From NCBI RefSeq assembly GCF_039729195.1, contig NZ_CP155796.1, positions 2,480,001-2,544,000 of the forward strand: 64,000 nt of DNA. The letters run 5' to 3'. Of the stretch, positions 43,762 through 51,831 are shown piece after piece (the first letter of the stretch is position 1; each line of letters opens with the position of its first letter). A model generated the notes under the pieces. It ran no database searches. It was not told the DNA's origin and saw only the letters and a list, made by a program, of their open reading frames with translations. The position numbers and the translations under genes are program-made. Source of the stretch: Mycobacterium sp. DL. Lineage in GTDB: Bacteria; Actinomycetota; Actinomycetes; Mycobacteriales; Mycobacteriaceae.

Positions 43762-45030
43762 TTACGCGTCGCGTTTGGCCCCGGCGTCGGTGAGTTGCCC
43801 GACCCACGGCGGGTCGATGCCGTCGTCGAGGCGGCCGTCGTTCTTGGCGTCGAGATACCGGAACAGCAGTACCACGAACACCACGATGGACAGCAGCGAC
43901 CAGCCGTAGGTGATCTTCAGGTACTCCAGTGCGCGCCCCGTCGTCGGCCAGTGTCCGAGCAGCCAGCGGTCCATCGTCGTGAAGCCGTAGATCGCCATCC
44001 ACGCCACCCAGCTGCGGATGGCCGAGTTCGGCAGCACGACGGTCATCAGGAACGGGAACAGCATCATCGAGTAGTAGCCCTGCCCCAGGGAGAGCACCAG
44101 CCACGACGTCAGCAGGAGCACACCGGAGGAGGTCAGCATCCAGAACAGCGGGTCGCGGGTGCGGTAGTACCGGTAGAGCAGCCACAGCGAGGCCGCACCC
44201 AGCAGCGCGAACCCGACACGCATCAACAGGATCAGCCACATCGGCAGCCCGTAGTAGACCCCGTTGCCCAGGATCGAACTGTTGAAGTAGTCGCGGGTGG
44301 ACAGGATGTAAGGCACCGTGCGGGTGACGAAGCTCATCGGGTCGCTGATCAGCGGCCACGCCACCGCGTTGAACACCGCTGGCACCGCGAACGCGGTCAC
44401 CAGCGTCCGCCACTGCCGGTTGAGCAGCGGCAGCAGCAGCAGCGGTGCGAGCAGAGGTTTGACCACCAGCGTCAGACCTATCGCGACCCCGGCCCACCAT
44501 TCGTGGCTCTTGTTCCCGTCGAGCAGGAACCGGAAGAACAGCACTTCCAGCAACAGGATGGGCCCGTTGATGTTTCCGAACACCAGCGTGTTGGTGACGT
44601 TCTCGGTGCAGAACATCGCCAGCAGCAGCGCCGGCGCGGCCACCGAGGCCAACGTGAACTTGAACAGCCTCAGCAGGAAGTACGCCGCCAGCAGGATCGC
44701 CAGCGTGTTGAAGAAGATGAACCAGTAGCGCGACGCCTCGACCGGCAGATAGCCGAAGGGCGCCATGATCAGTGTGCCGCCGGGCGGGTACAGGTAGTGC
44801 GGATCGACCTGGTCGAAGTTTCCGTCGTAGATGTTCAGGCCGAGTTTGAAATTCACCACCGCGCGATAAACGGGCGCGAAGTCGTCGGTGATGAAGCCGT
44901 TGGTGGCCAGGACGTAGCTGCGGTGGATGACGGACAGAATCGCCAGCGGCCACAGGATCGACCGCAGAACCGACGCGGTGCTGGGCGGGGACGTGCGAGG
45001 CCGGAATCCGCTCAGAACAAGATCACGCAC
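43762..45030 (-). CDS. aftC: Alpha-(1->3) arabinofuranosyltransferase AftC
   Basis: Polytopic GT-C glycosyltransferase of 422 aa that uses decaprenyl-phospho-arabinose to put alpha-1,3 branches on arabinan of arabinogalactan and lipoarabinomannan. Matches remembered Rv2673 along its length: TNGFITDDFAPVYRAVVNF (loop with the acidic DD motif), VDPHYLYPPGGTLIMAPFGYLPVEASRY, GNGVYYGLPMWLILLMR and YLDAKNDGRLDDGIDP at the C-terminus. About ten or more membrane segments. GTG 45030 used; M. tuberculosis has a slightly longer N-terminus. Confidence 0.9.
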   Translation of the reverse strand: MRDLVLSGFRPRTSPPSTASVLRSILWPLAILSVIHRSYVLATNGFITDDFAPVYRAVVNFKLGLNIYDGNFDQVDPHYLYPPGGTLIMAPFGYLPVEASRYWFIFFNTLAILLAAYFLLRLFKFTLASVAAPALLLAMFCTENVTNTLVFGNINGPILLLEVLFFRFLLDGNKSHEWWAGVAIGLTLVVKPLLAPLLLLPLLNRQWRTLVTAFAVPAVFNAVAWPLISDPMSFVTRTVPYILSTRDYFNSSILGNGVYYGLPMWLILLMRVGFALLGAASLWLLYRYYRTRDPLFWMLTSSGVLLLTSWLVLSLGQGYYSMMLFPFLMTVVLPNSAIRSWVAWMAIYGFTTMDRWLLGHWPTTGRALEYLKITYGWSLLSIVVFVVLLFRYLDAKNDGRLDDGIDPPWVGQLTDAGAKRDA

Positions 45031-45081
45031 GTGGGCACCGTACCCGAAGGGCCGACGGGTGACGCCGCGACATGACCTACG

Positions 45082-46653
45082 TCAGGCCGGGCAGTACGTG
45101 TCGGTGGGGGGTAGCTGGCCGGAGTCCAGGTAGCCCATCACCGGTGGCAGCGCGCAGGGCGAGTAGATGACCGCGCCGTGTCCGATGCCCTGCCACATGA
45201 CCCGTCGGTTGGTCGAACCGGCGTTGATCGCGGTGGCGGCGACCGCGGCCACACCTGCATTGCCGACGATCGGATTGTTCTGCACGCCCAGCAGCAGAGT
45301 CGGGATGGTGAGGTTCTCGGGCTCCTGCGGCGCGGTGCCGCTGGGCCAGTTCAGGCACTTCACCATGTCGAGCGCACCCACCCTGCCGAACTGGGGGTAA
45401 AGGTCGTCCCACGCCACCACGAGTTCGCGGACCCGGTCGGGGGTGGGGCGGTTCAACGCGTCACTGCAGGTGTTGACGAACTGGCCGTCGGTCTGGCGCG
45501 TCGTCTCCGCCTGGTTGATCAGGTTGTTGAGCCGGTTGGTGTTGCCGGACCGGGCGTCGGCGACCGCGAGTGCCAACTCGTTGCCGGCATCGACCCGCTC
45601 GCCCTGCGGATAGGCGAGCGCCGTGGAGATGGCGTCGGCGACAGCGGCCTCCGAGGCGCCGTTGGGTCCACTGCCCGAACGCGCCGATTCCAGCAACGCG
45701 TCCACCGCGGCCTTCGGATCAGCGCCCAGCGGGCAGTTCGTCGCCGCGCACTGGGCCGCCCACGCGTCCAGAGCGGCCTGCTCACCTTGGACACGCTGCT
45801 CGGTGGCTGCCTCCGCCGCGATGCCCAGCGGAAGGGGGGAGTCCAGGATCAGCCTGGCCACCTTGCTCGGGTGCGACCCGGCGTAGGCCAGCGCGACCTG
45901 GGCCCCGTTACCGACACCGAGCAGCGCCAGAGCGGGCACATCCCAGGTGGTGCGGAGTCGCTCGAGATCCTCGGCGGCGTGGGTGTTGTCGTAGGCGGAA
46001 TCGCCGGGGGCGATGGTGTCGGTGCAGTTCGTCGTCGCCGTCATCGTCACCGCACCGAGGTTGGCGACGGGATCGTCGCCGGACTGGAACTGGGCCTGCT
46101 CGAACATCTCCTGACGGTCGAACAGGTCGCGGCAGTCCAACGCACCCGACATGCCGATGCCACGGCGGTCCACCGAGACGACGGGGTGCTGGGCGAGCAC
46201 GTCGGTGCCGGCGCGCGACAACCACACGGGCAGCTGGGTCGAGCTGGGCAGATCCGACCCGGTGGTCATCACCAAGGGTCCGGCATCACCGGGGGTCTGT
46301 GCGGTTCTTGCGCGCATCACCCCGATGCTTACGGTGCCGCTGGCGCCGTTGATCGAATCGAGGTCGGCGTCATAGGTGGCGCAGTCCACCGAGACACCCG
46401 GAACCGGATTCACCGACGCGTCGCTGAAGGCCCGCGACGTGCAGTCCTGCCACGACAGGTCGTTCTTCGGCGCCTCGATGGCCGGTGGCCCGGCGGGCGC
46501 TGCGCTGGACTGCGGCTCGCCCTGGGGGCCTGCCCCGGAGTTGGTGGCGTAGCGCGGGTTTGCGGCCAGGCCGGGTGAGCAGCCGACCACCAGCAGTGAC
46601 ACCAGAACGGCCGCTGCGGCGGCACCGCGAGGAGCACGGGGCAGACGACGCAT
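45082..46653 (-). CDS. Exported lipoprotein of the TAP-like alpha/beta hydrolase family (Rv2672-like)
   Basis: Predicted lipoprotein of 523 aa: signal MRRLPRAPRGAAAAAVLVSLLVVGC, with the lipobox VVGC, then a hydrolase fold with VVSVDRRGIGMSGALDC and a C-terminal TAP-like part ending VMWQGIGHGAVIYSPCALPPV. The position of the nucleophile elbow reads LLGVGNGAQVALAYAG, so the GxSxG serine is a glycine; catalytic activity is doubtful. ATG 46653 gives an ideal signal peptide; GTG 46680, overlapping the upstream stop (GTGA), would add nine residues. Confidence 0.85.
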   Translation of the reverse strand: MRRLPRAPRGAAAAAVLVSLLVVGCSPGLAANPRYATNSGAGPQGEPQSSAAPAGPPAIEAPKNDLSWQDCTSRAFSDASVNPVPGVSVDCATYDADLDSINGASGTVSIGVMRARTAQTPGDAGPLVMTTGSDLPSSTQLPVWLSRAGTDVLAQHPVVSVDRRGIGMSGALDCRDLFDRQEMFEQAQFQSGDDPVANLGAVTMTATTNCTDTIAPGDSAYDNTHAAEDLERLRTTWDVPALALLGVGNGAQVALAYAGSHPSKVARLILDSPLPLGIAAEAATEQRVQGEQAALDAWAAQCAATNCPLGADPKAAVDALLESARSGSGPNGASEAAVADAISTALAYPQGERVDAGNELALAVADARSGNTNRLNNLINQAETTRQTDGQFVNTCSDALNRPTPDRVRELVVAWDDLYPQFGRVGALDMVKCLNWPSGTAPQEPENLTIPTLLLGVQNNPIVGNAGVAAVAATAINAGSTNRRVMWQGIGHGAVIYSPCALPPVMGYLDSGQLPPTDTYCPA

Positions 46654-46676
46654 GGTGACCACAGTACTGACCGGTC

Positions 46677-47474
46677 TCACTGAGCTGCGTCGAAGCGCGG
46701 TGGCTCACGGCGGTCGTAGCGCAGATAGAGGTAGCCGTCATCGTCGGTGAGCGCGTGGCGCAGCCGCATCGCGGTCTGCACCTCACCGGCCCCGGTCACG
46801 ATGCGTCCGGCCTCTCCGCCGACAAGCATCGGAGCCACCGTCAGGCACAGCTCGTCGAGCACGTCCTGTTCGGTGAACATGCCGAGGATGCCGGGACCCC
46901 CTTCGGTCAGGACCCGCAGCAGCCCTCGGCCGGCCAGCAGGTCGAGAGCGGTCGACATGTCCACCGAGTCGGGGTCGGCGCCGGACGCATCGAGGACCTC
47001 GGCGACGCCGTCGAGCCGAGACCTGGTGTCCTCCGCCGCGTCAGCGCTGGTCAGGATCAGCGGTGTGATCTCGGTGCGGTGGAACAGCTTCGCGTCCCGG
47101 TCGAGTCGGCCCGACCGCGTCAGCACGGCGATCGGCGGCACCTCCGCCTGCCCGCGCTGTCGGCGTGCCCCTCGTTGGTCGGCGTCGAACTGGACTCCCG
47201 AGTAGTCCTCGACGCGCACCGTGGATGCGCCGACGACGATCACGTCGGCGGCTTCGCGCAGCGCCGTGAAGACGGCCTTGTCGCCGTCGCCGCCCAGATC
47301 ACCCGACTTACCTGCGCTCGTCGCCCCGCCGTCGACGGAGGCGATCATGTTGGCCCGCACCCAGCACGACTTCAGATCGTCGGGGTAGGCGTAGCTCTGG
47401 GCGAGCGCGCCCGGACCGAATCGGTCGGTTCGGCCGAGCATTGTGAACTGCGTCCCGTCACCGGCTTCTGACAT
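46677..47474 (-). CDS. RibD C-terminal-domain pyrimidine reductase-like protein (Rv2671)
   Basis: Dihydrofolate-reductase-fold protein of 265 aa related to the RibD reductase domain of riboflavin synthesis. VRANMIASVDGGATSAGKSGDL near the N-terminus, DVIVVGASTVRVEDY, and the NADPH-binding RVLTEGGPGILGMF. The M. tuberculosis homolog has been linked to dihydrofolate-reductase activity and antifolate resistance (established for Rv2671, inferred here). No deaminase domain, so it is not full RibD. ATG 47474 used. It is divergent from the zapE-like gene by 34 bp. Confidence 0.87.
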   Translation of the reverse strand: MSEAGDGTQFTMLGRTDRFGPGALAQSYAYPDDLKSCWVRANMIASVDGGATSAGKSGDLGGDGDKAVFTALREAADVIVVGASTVRVEDYSGVQFDADQRGARRQRGQAEVPPIAVLTRSGRLDRDAKLFHRTEITPLILTSADAAEDTRSRLDGVAEVLDASGADPDSVDMSTALDLLAGRGLLRVLTEGGPGILGMFTEQDVLDELCLTVAPMLVGGEAGRIVTGAGEVQTAMRLRHALTDDDGYLYLRYDRREPPRFDAAQ

Positions 47475-47508
47475 ACGCAGAATCACAGCACGCCGTTAAA
47501 GTGCCAGC

Positions 47509-48546
47509 ATGCACGGGTCCAGTGATGTCGGGAGTCTGGTCGATCGTCATCCCACCGTCACCCCGGAACGGCTGATCGCCCAGCTGGTCCCGCCGCCCAC
47601 ATTCGCCGACGTCGGGTTCGACACCTACAAGCCGGATCCGGCCGAGCCGTCGCAGGCCGCGGCAGTGGACGCGTGTCGGCTGTTCTGTGAGCAGGCGGTG
47701 CAGCGGCGGGCCGGCAAGAAGAAGCTGTTCGGCAAACGCGAGGTGCTGCCAGGGGTCGGGGTGTATCTCGACGGCGGTTTCGGCGTCGGCAAGACCCATC
47801 TGCTGGCGTCGTCGTACTACGCGGTGCCCGGCCCGAAAGCGTTCGCGACGTTCGGCGAGCTCACCCAGTTGGCGGGGGTCTTCGGGTTCGTCGAGTGCAT
47901 CGAGTTGCTGTCCGACTATGTGGTGGTCTGCATCGACGAGTTCGAACTCGACGACCCCGGCAACACCACGCTGATCTCCCGGCTGCTGTCGGCGCTCGTC
48001 GAGAACGGCGTGTCGGTAGCCGCGACGTCGAACACGTTGCCCGAGCAGTTGGGGGAGGGCCGGTTCGCGGCGCAGGACTTCCTGCGGGAGATCAACACGC
48101 TGGCGGCGATGTTCACCACGGTGCGCATCGAGGGCCCGGACTACCGCCATCGTGACCTGCCGCCGGCGCCGGTGCCGCCGAGTGACACCGAGGTCGCCGA
48201 CCGGGCGGCCACGGTGCCCGGCGCGACGCTGGATGACTTCGACGCGCTGTGCGCGCATCTGGCGACCATGCATCCGTCGCGTTATCTCACGCTGATCGAA
48301 GGGGTTTCGGAGGTTTTCATCACCGGTGTCCGCCCGATCGATGACCAGAGTGTCGCGCTTCGGCTGGTGTCGCTGACCGACCGGCTCTACGACGCCGGCA
48401 TCCCCGTGGTGGCCTCGGGGGCCAAGTTGGACACGGTGTTCAGCGACGAGATGCTGCAGGGCGGATTCCGCAAGAAGTACCTGCGGGCGACGTCGCGACT
48501 GCTGGCGTTGACCGCGGTCGGTCAGGACGGGCGCACCAGCACGTAA
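47509..48546 (+). CDS. AFG1/ZapE-family AAA ATPase
   Basis: P-loop ATPase of 345 aa (Rv2670c-like). Walker A GVYLDGGFGVGKTHLLASS (about residues 85-103), Walker B VVVCIDEFELDDPG (about 141-154), sensor region VAATSNTLPEQLGEGRF, and a C-terminal FRKKYLRATSRL arginine patch. ZapE proteins act at the division ring and AFG1 in mitochondria; the mycobacterial role is not established. Its 3' end overlaps the convergent GNAT gene by 25 bp. Confidence 0.9.
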   Translation: MHGSSDVGSLVDRHPTVTPERLIAQLVPPPTFADVGFDTYKPDPAEPSQAAAVDACRLFCEQAVQRRAGKKKLFGKREVLPGVGVYLDGGFGVGKTHLLASSYYAVPGPKAFATFGELTQLAGVFGFVECIELLSDYVVVCIDEFELDDPGNTTLISRLLSALVENGVSVAATSNTLPEQLGEGRFAAQDFLREINTLAAMFTTVRIEGPDYRHRDLPPAPVPPSDTEVADRAATVPGATLDDFDALCAHLATMHPSRYLTLIEGVSEVFITGVRPIDDQSVALRLVSLTDRLYDAGIPVVASGAKLDTVFSDEMLQGGFRKKYLRATSRLLALTAVGQDGRTST

Positions 48547-49079
48547 TCCTGCTCGATGTGGGTGCCGAGCCGGAAGGTCTTGGTGCCGGTGATCACGAAG
48601 CCGTGCTTGGCGTAGAAGCGTTGTGCCCGTTGGTTCTGCTGGTTGACGCCCAGCCACACGCACGCGGCGTCGAGTTCCGTGGCGTGCTGCAGCGCTGCTG
48701 ACATCAGCGCTGCCGACACCCCGGCGCCGTGACCTTCGGGCAGCACGTACATCTTCGACAGCTCGACGGCCGGATGCGCGGTGACCGCTTTCCTGACGTC
48801 GGCGTCGTCGGGCAGACCACGAATCAGCATGGCGTAGCCGATGATTCGGCCGCCCTCGGTCGCGGTGAGCACCGCGCGTTCGGGGTCGGCGAGATACTCG
48901 GCGAAACGCGCGGCGGTGAGGTTGTCGTTGACGAACGCCGCGACGTCCACCGGGGTGGCGGACGGGGGACAGGCCAGCGGGAAGGTCCTCGCAGCCACCT
49001 CGGCAAGTTCGGCCAGTCGCGCCGGGGATGCGGTGTCGACCTGCGGGCGGAACTCAGGCTGGGTCAGGAAAGGTTCCAC
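48522..49079 (-). CDS. GNAT-family N-acetyltransferase (Rv2669-like)
   Basis: Acetyl-CoA-dependent acyltransferase of about 185 aa; substrate unknown. The acetyl-CoA loop is MYVLPEGHGAGVSAALM (V-x-P-x-x-x-G-x-G), followed by WLGVNQQNQRAQRFYAKHGFVITG, a standard GNAT C-terminal strand-helix. GTG 49079 gives VEPFLTQPEFRPQVDTASPARL; the open frame continues upstream into the next gene. It overlaps the stop of the upstream exported-protein gene by 16 bp, indicating coupling. Confidence 0.87.
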   Translation of the reverse strand: MEPFLTQPEFRPQVDTASPARLAELAEVAARTFPLACPPSATPVDVAAFVNDNLTAARFAEYLADPERAVLTATEGGRIIGYAMLIRGLPDDADVRKAVTAHPAVELSKMYVLPEGHGAGVSAALMSAALQHATELDAACVWLGVNQQNQRAQRFYAKHGFVITGTKTFRLGTHIEQDYVLVRPS

Positions 49080-49558
49080 TGCGCCAGGCGGGTGCCGGTG
49101 ATCTTGTCCAGCAGTACGACGTTGGACACCAGGTCGCGGTAGCAGTCCCACCAGACCCCGCCGCTGAAGGTCTGCCCGACCCGAGCGTTCTGCATGCCCA
49201 ACTGCAAGGAATCGGGGGAGTCGCTGTTGCGCGGTTCGTAGGCGTCGCCGGTCGGGGTGACGCCACGGAACTGGTAGGTGATGGCCATCGCGAACGCGGT
49301 GGGGACGCGCACCGGCGTGATCGTGATGTCGGCGCGGTAGACCTGGTGGCGCGGCGGGCGGGGCGGATACCCGAATCCCGGGGGTACGGGCGAGGGCAGG
49401 ACGTTGTTGACCGAGATGTCGGCGACCAGGCCCTCGAACTCCACGCGCAACGGCTCACCCAGGCGCCCGATGGGGATGTTCGCCGCCGACGCTGAGGGGG
49501 CGACCAGACCTCCCAGTGCCGCCAGTGTGGCGATCAGCAGCGCGAGCCAGCGACGCAT
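49064..49558 (-). CDS. Exported protein (Rv2668-like)
   Basis: Secreted protein of 164 aa, function unknown. A clear signal peptide (MRRWLALLIATLAALGGLVAPSASA) precedes a beta-rich mature part with LRVEFEGLVADISVNNVLPS, YRADITITPVRVPTAFAMAITYQF and SGGVWWDCYRDLVSNVVLLD. The pattern is compatible with a small immunoglobulin-like exported fold, but no family is certain. ATG 49558; an upstream frame of 14 residues is not signal-like. Confidence 0.78.
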   Translation of the reverse strand: MRRWLALLIATLAALGGLVAPSASAANIPIGRLGEPLRVEFEGLVADISVNNVLPSPVPPGFGYPPRPPRHQVYRADITITPVRVPTAFAMAITYQFRGVTPTGDAYEPRNSDSPDSLQLGMQNARVGQTFSGGVWWDCYRDLVSNVVLLDKITGTRLAQWNLS

Positions 49559-49629
49559 GTGTGGTGTCCCCTCGTAGGCGTGCTTCGCATGATTGCACAC
49601 CCACTGAGAGGGGCGGTGCGCGTTGGGCG

Positions 49630-50055
49630 TCAGGACACCCAGGGACCCACGCCGCCCACCCTGTCGATGCGAATCCGCGTCAGATACCCGGCGGGCGCGT
49701 CGTCAGGCGGGAAGTGTGCGTCGGGGCCTGCGAGCGTCGTCGCAAGGCCGGCGAGCACCTCGGGGGCACCTCCCTCGACGATCCGGGCCGTCCCGTTGAT
49801 CGCGAGATACGGCCGCATCACCTGATGAGTACCGTCCAGCGCGACGATGGTGACCGCGACCCGCGGATCGCGGCGAACGTTGCGAACCTTCTTGTGCTCG
49901 GAGAGGTGGGCGGTGACCAGTTCGTCGCCATCCGGTGTGGTCTGCAGAGCGACCCAGACGAGGCTCACCTGCGGGCTGCCATCGGGGTTGAGGGTGACGA
50001 GGGTGGCGTCGGCCCCGGTGCCGATGAGGTCGCGGGCGGCGTCGTTGAGTCTCAT
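49630..50055 (-). CDS. PPOX-class F420-dependent oxidoreductase
   Basis: Split-barrel flavin/deazaflavin enzyme of 141 aa. It has TLVTLNPDGSPQVSLVWVALQ, HKKVRNVRRDPRVAVTIVALDG and RPYLAINGTARI, the usual order of FDOR-B/PPOX proteins, which in mycobacteria use F420H2 or bind related cofactors. The substrate is unknown. ATG 50055. Short gaps to neighbouring minus-strand genes (71 bp to the exported protein). Confidence 0.85.
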   Translation of the reverse strand: MRLNDAARDLIGTGADATLVTLNPDGSPQVSLVWVALQTTPDGDELVTAHLSEHKKVRNVRRDPRVAVTIVALDGTHQVMRPYLAINGTARIVEGGAPEVLAGLATTLAGPDAHFPPDDAPAGYLTRIRIDRVGGVGPWVS

Positions 50056-50091
50056 GGAGCTATCTACCGTGCGGCGTCGTGATTAATTCCC

Positions 50092-50151
50092 TCAGGAGGT
50101 CTTGAGTTCGTCCACGGCGCGGTAGGCGGCGTCGAAGATTTTGTCGATCAC
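50092..50151 (-). CDS. Candidate 19-residue microprotein coupled to clpC2
   Basis: A GTG at 50151 overlaps the clpC2 stop (GTGA) and opens a frame encoding VIDKIFDAAYRAVDELKTS, an amphipathic helix. The 4-nt overlap is the coupling pattern seen throughout the window. It may instead be a C-terminal remnant of a longer lost gene. Coding status unproven. Confidence 0.3.
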   Translation of the reverse strand: MIDKIFDAAYRAVDELKTS

Positions 50152-50858
50152 GCCAATGCGTCCAGAGCGGCCAGCAGATCGCTTTCGAAGCGCTCCCAGT
50201 CGAGGCCCATCCCGTGCAGCACTCCGCCGTCATCTTCTTCTTCGTGCAACGCGAGCAGCAGATGCTCGGTGCCGATGAAGTTGTGTCCCAACCGTAGGGC
50301 CTGGCGGAAGGTCAATTCGAGTGCCTTTTTGGCGCGCGGGTCGAACGGGATGAGCGCGGGGACCTCGTCGGTTCTCGGCGGCAGCGCGACGGTGGCTGCG
50401 ACCGCGGTGACGTCGATGCCCTGGGCGGCGACGAGGTGGGCGGCCAGACCGGTCGGGTCGGCGAACAGGCCCAGGATCAGGTGTGCGGGTTGGATCAACG
50501 GGTTGCCGGCTTCATGGGCACGGTGCTGGGCTTGGACCACGACGTTGCGCGCCCGCTCGGTGAACCGGCTGAATCCGGCGTTGGGGTCCAGGGTGTCGGG
50601 GTTGTCGGGGGTCCTGGGGACGAATCGTTTCTGCGCCGCCTGTTTGGTGACACCCATGCACTGGCCGATCTCGGTCCACGAGGCGCCGGATCGGCGGGCC
50701 TGGTCGACGAAGTGGCCGATGAGGTGGTCGGCCACCTCGCCGAGTGCCTGGGCGGCCAGCACGGCGTCGGTGAGTTGATCGAGAGGTTGGTCGTGCACCT
50801 GGGTGATGACGTCGATCAGGTCGTCGAGACGGACGGGGTGGGTGATCTTCGCGCTCAT
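50148..50858 (-). CDS. clpC2: ClpC2: HTH plus Clp N-domain protein
   Basis: Protein of 236 aa with no AAA module. The N-terminal part has a DNA-binding-like helix-turn-helix (GASWTEIGQCMGVTKQAAQKRF, about residues 58-79). The C-terminal part (about 95-236) is a Clp repeat N-domain with RFTERARNVVVQAQHRAHE and RLGHNFIGTEHLLLALHEE, like the ClpC1 N-domain. From memory, ClpC2 relatives bind ClpC1-directed antibiotics and repress their own gene; the twin palindromes at 50861-50907 fit autoregulation. ATG 50858 excludes a long non-family extension. Confidence 0.9.
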   Translation of the reverse strand: MSAKITHPVRLDDLIDVITQVHDQPLDQLTDAVLAAQALGEVADHLIGHFVDQARRSGASWTEIGQCMGVTKQAAQKRFVPRTPDNPDTLDPNAGFSRFTERARNVVVQAQHRAHEAGNPLIQPAHLILGLFADPTGLAAHLVAAQGIDVTAVAATVALPPRTDEVPALIPFDPRAKKALELTFRQALRLGHNFIGTEHLLLALHEEEDDGGVLHGMGLDWERFESDLLAALDALA

Positions 50859-50860
50859 GT

Positions 50861-50879
50861 CGTCAACCCTAGGTTGACG
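50861..50879. promoter_or_regulatory. clpC2 operator 1 (perfect 8-bp inverted repeat)
   Basis: CGTCAACC-CTA-GGTTGACG, two perfect 8-bp arms around 3 bp, placed 3 bp before the clpC2 start codon. A repressor here would mask translation initiation as well as transcription. Confidence 0.8.
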
Positions 50880-50888
50880 ATAGGCGAG

Positions 50889-50907
50889 CGTCAACCCTGG
50901 GTTGACG
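50889..50907. promoter_or_regulatory. clpC2 operator 2 (perfect 8-bp inverted repeat)
   Basis: CGTCAACC-CTG-GGTTGACG, the same arms as operator 1, with centres 28 bp apart. It overlaps the last codons of the SRPBCC gene (stop at 50891-50893). The tandem arrangement suggests cooperative binding of two dimers. Confidence 0.8.
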
Positions 50908-51385
50908 ACTGCGCCTCGGGGTAGCCACGCCGCACGGTGCGATCGAGAATGCCGAGGGTCGCCCGCAGGGCGCTCTCGGACACGACCGGGAAGATATCGG
51001 CGTCGCGCCAGTGCTGGTCGATGTCGGACCAGTCGTAGAACGAGGTGACCAGCGTGCCGCCCTCGGCGGGTTCCAGGCGGTAGCCGTAGACGTGGCCGAT
51101 CTGCGGCTTGATCTGCCCGAGGATCTTCCACGCGATCAGCCGATCCTGCTCGAATGCGCTGATCTCCACGGAGACGTCGTACCGACCCAGCGGGTAGTCG
51201 TTGAGTGCTTCGCGGTCCATGTGCACCACGAAGGTGTCACCGACCGCGCGCACCGGGTCACCGTCGGCGTCCTGCAGCATGCCGGTGGCGTCGATGGCCA
51301 CATGGCCCTGCGGATCGCACAGCACGGCGAAGATGTCGGCGGCCGGGGCGGGGATGGTTCGGGGCACTTCGATGCGATCGGTCAT
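50891..51385 (-). CDS. SRPBCC-family protein
   Basis: START/Bet v1-like ligand-binding protein of 164 aa with RIEVPRTIPAPAADIFAVLCDPQGHVAIDATG at the N-terminus, HVYGYRLEPAEGGTLVTSFYDWSDID in the middle, and a C-terminal helix. Ligand unknown. It lies just upstream of clpC2 on the same strand, and its 3' end contains clpC2 operator 2, so any read-through into clpC2 could be blocked there. ATG 51385. Confidence 0.82.
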   Translation of the reverse strand: MTDRIEVPRTIPAPAADIFAVLCDPQGHVAIDATGMLQDADGDPVRAVGDTFVVHMDREALNDYPLGRYDVSVEISAFEQDRLIAWKILGQIKPQIGHVYGYRLEPAEGGTLVTSFYDWSDIDQHWRDADIFPVVSESALRATLGILDRTVRRGYPEAQSSTQG

Positions 51386-51465
51386 GCGTTGATGGTGTCA
51401 GCAGATCCAGTGGGATGGATCACTCAGGGTTTCGCTGTGAGTGAAGTGCGGGAACTGAAATAGCC

Positions 51466-51828
51466 ATGGGGGTAAAAGACCGGACCACCACAGCGACGGC
51501 ACAACCGCGGATGTTGCGGCAAGCACTGGACTTCATCCACAGCAATGCGCAATACGACATCACCATCCGCGATATCGCCGCGGCCGCCGATGTCACGCCT
51601 CGTGCCATTCAATACGCGTTCCGTGAGCACCTGACCACAACACCACTGGAATACCTGCGCCGCATCAGGCTGGAGCGGGCCCACCGGGAGTTGAAGTCGG
51701 CCGACCCGGCGTTGGACACAGTCACGTCGATCGCCGGGCGCTGCGGATTCAGCCATCCCGGTCGCTTCAGCAGCGCCTACAAGGAAGTCTTCGGCACCGA
51801 ACCCAGTCGCACTCTGCGCAGCACCTGA
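51466..51828 (+). CDS. Stand-alone AraC-type DNA-binding protein
   Basis: A 120-aa protein made only of the AraC/XylS double helix-turn-helix: DITIRDIAAAADVTPRAIQYAFREHLTTTPLEYLRRIRLERAHREL, then VTSIAGRCGFSHPGRFSSAYKEVFGTEPS. The usual N-terminal ligand domain is missing. ATG 51466; 80 bp separates it from the divergent SRPBCC gene. The target genes are unknown. Confidence 0.88.
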   Translation: MGVKDRTTTATAQPRMLRQALDFIHSNAQYDITIRDIAAAADVTPRAIQYAFREHLTTTPLEYLRRIRLERAHRELKSADPALDTVTSIAGRCGFSHPGRFSSAYKEVFGTEPSRTLRST

Positions 51829-51831
51829 GCG

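Noticed and set aside
45178-46578. 466-codon plus-strand frame opposite the exported hydrolase
   Set aside because: No motif or start signal; the minus-strand gene has a signal peptide and lipobox.
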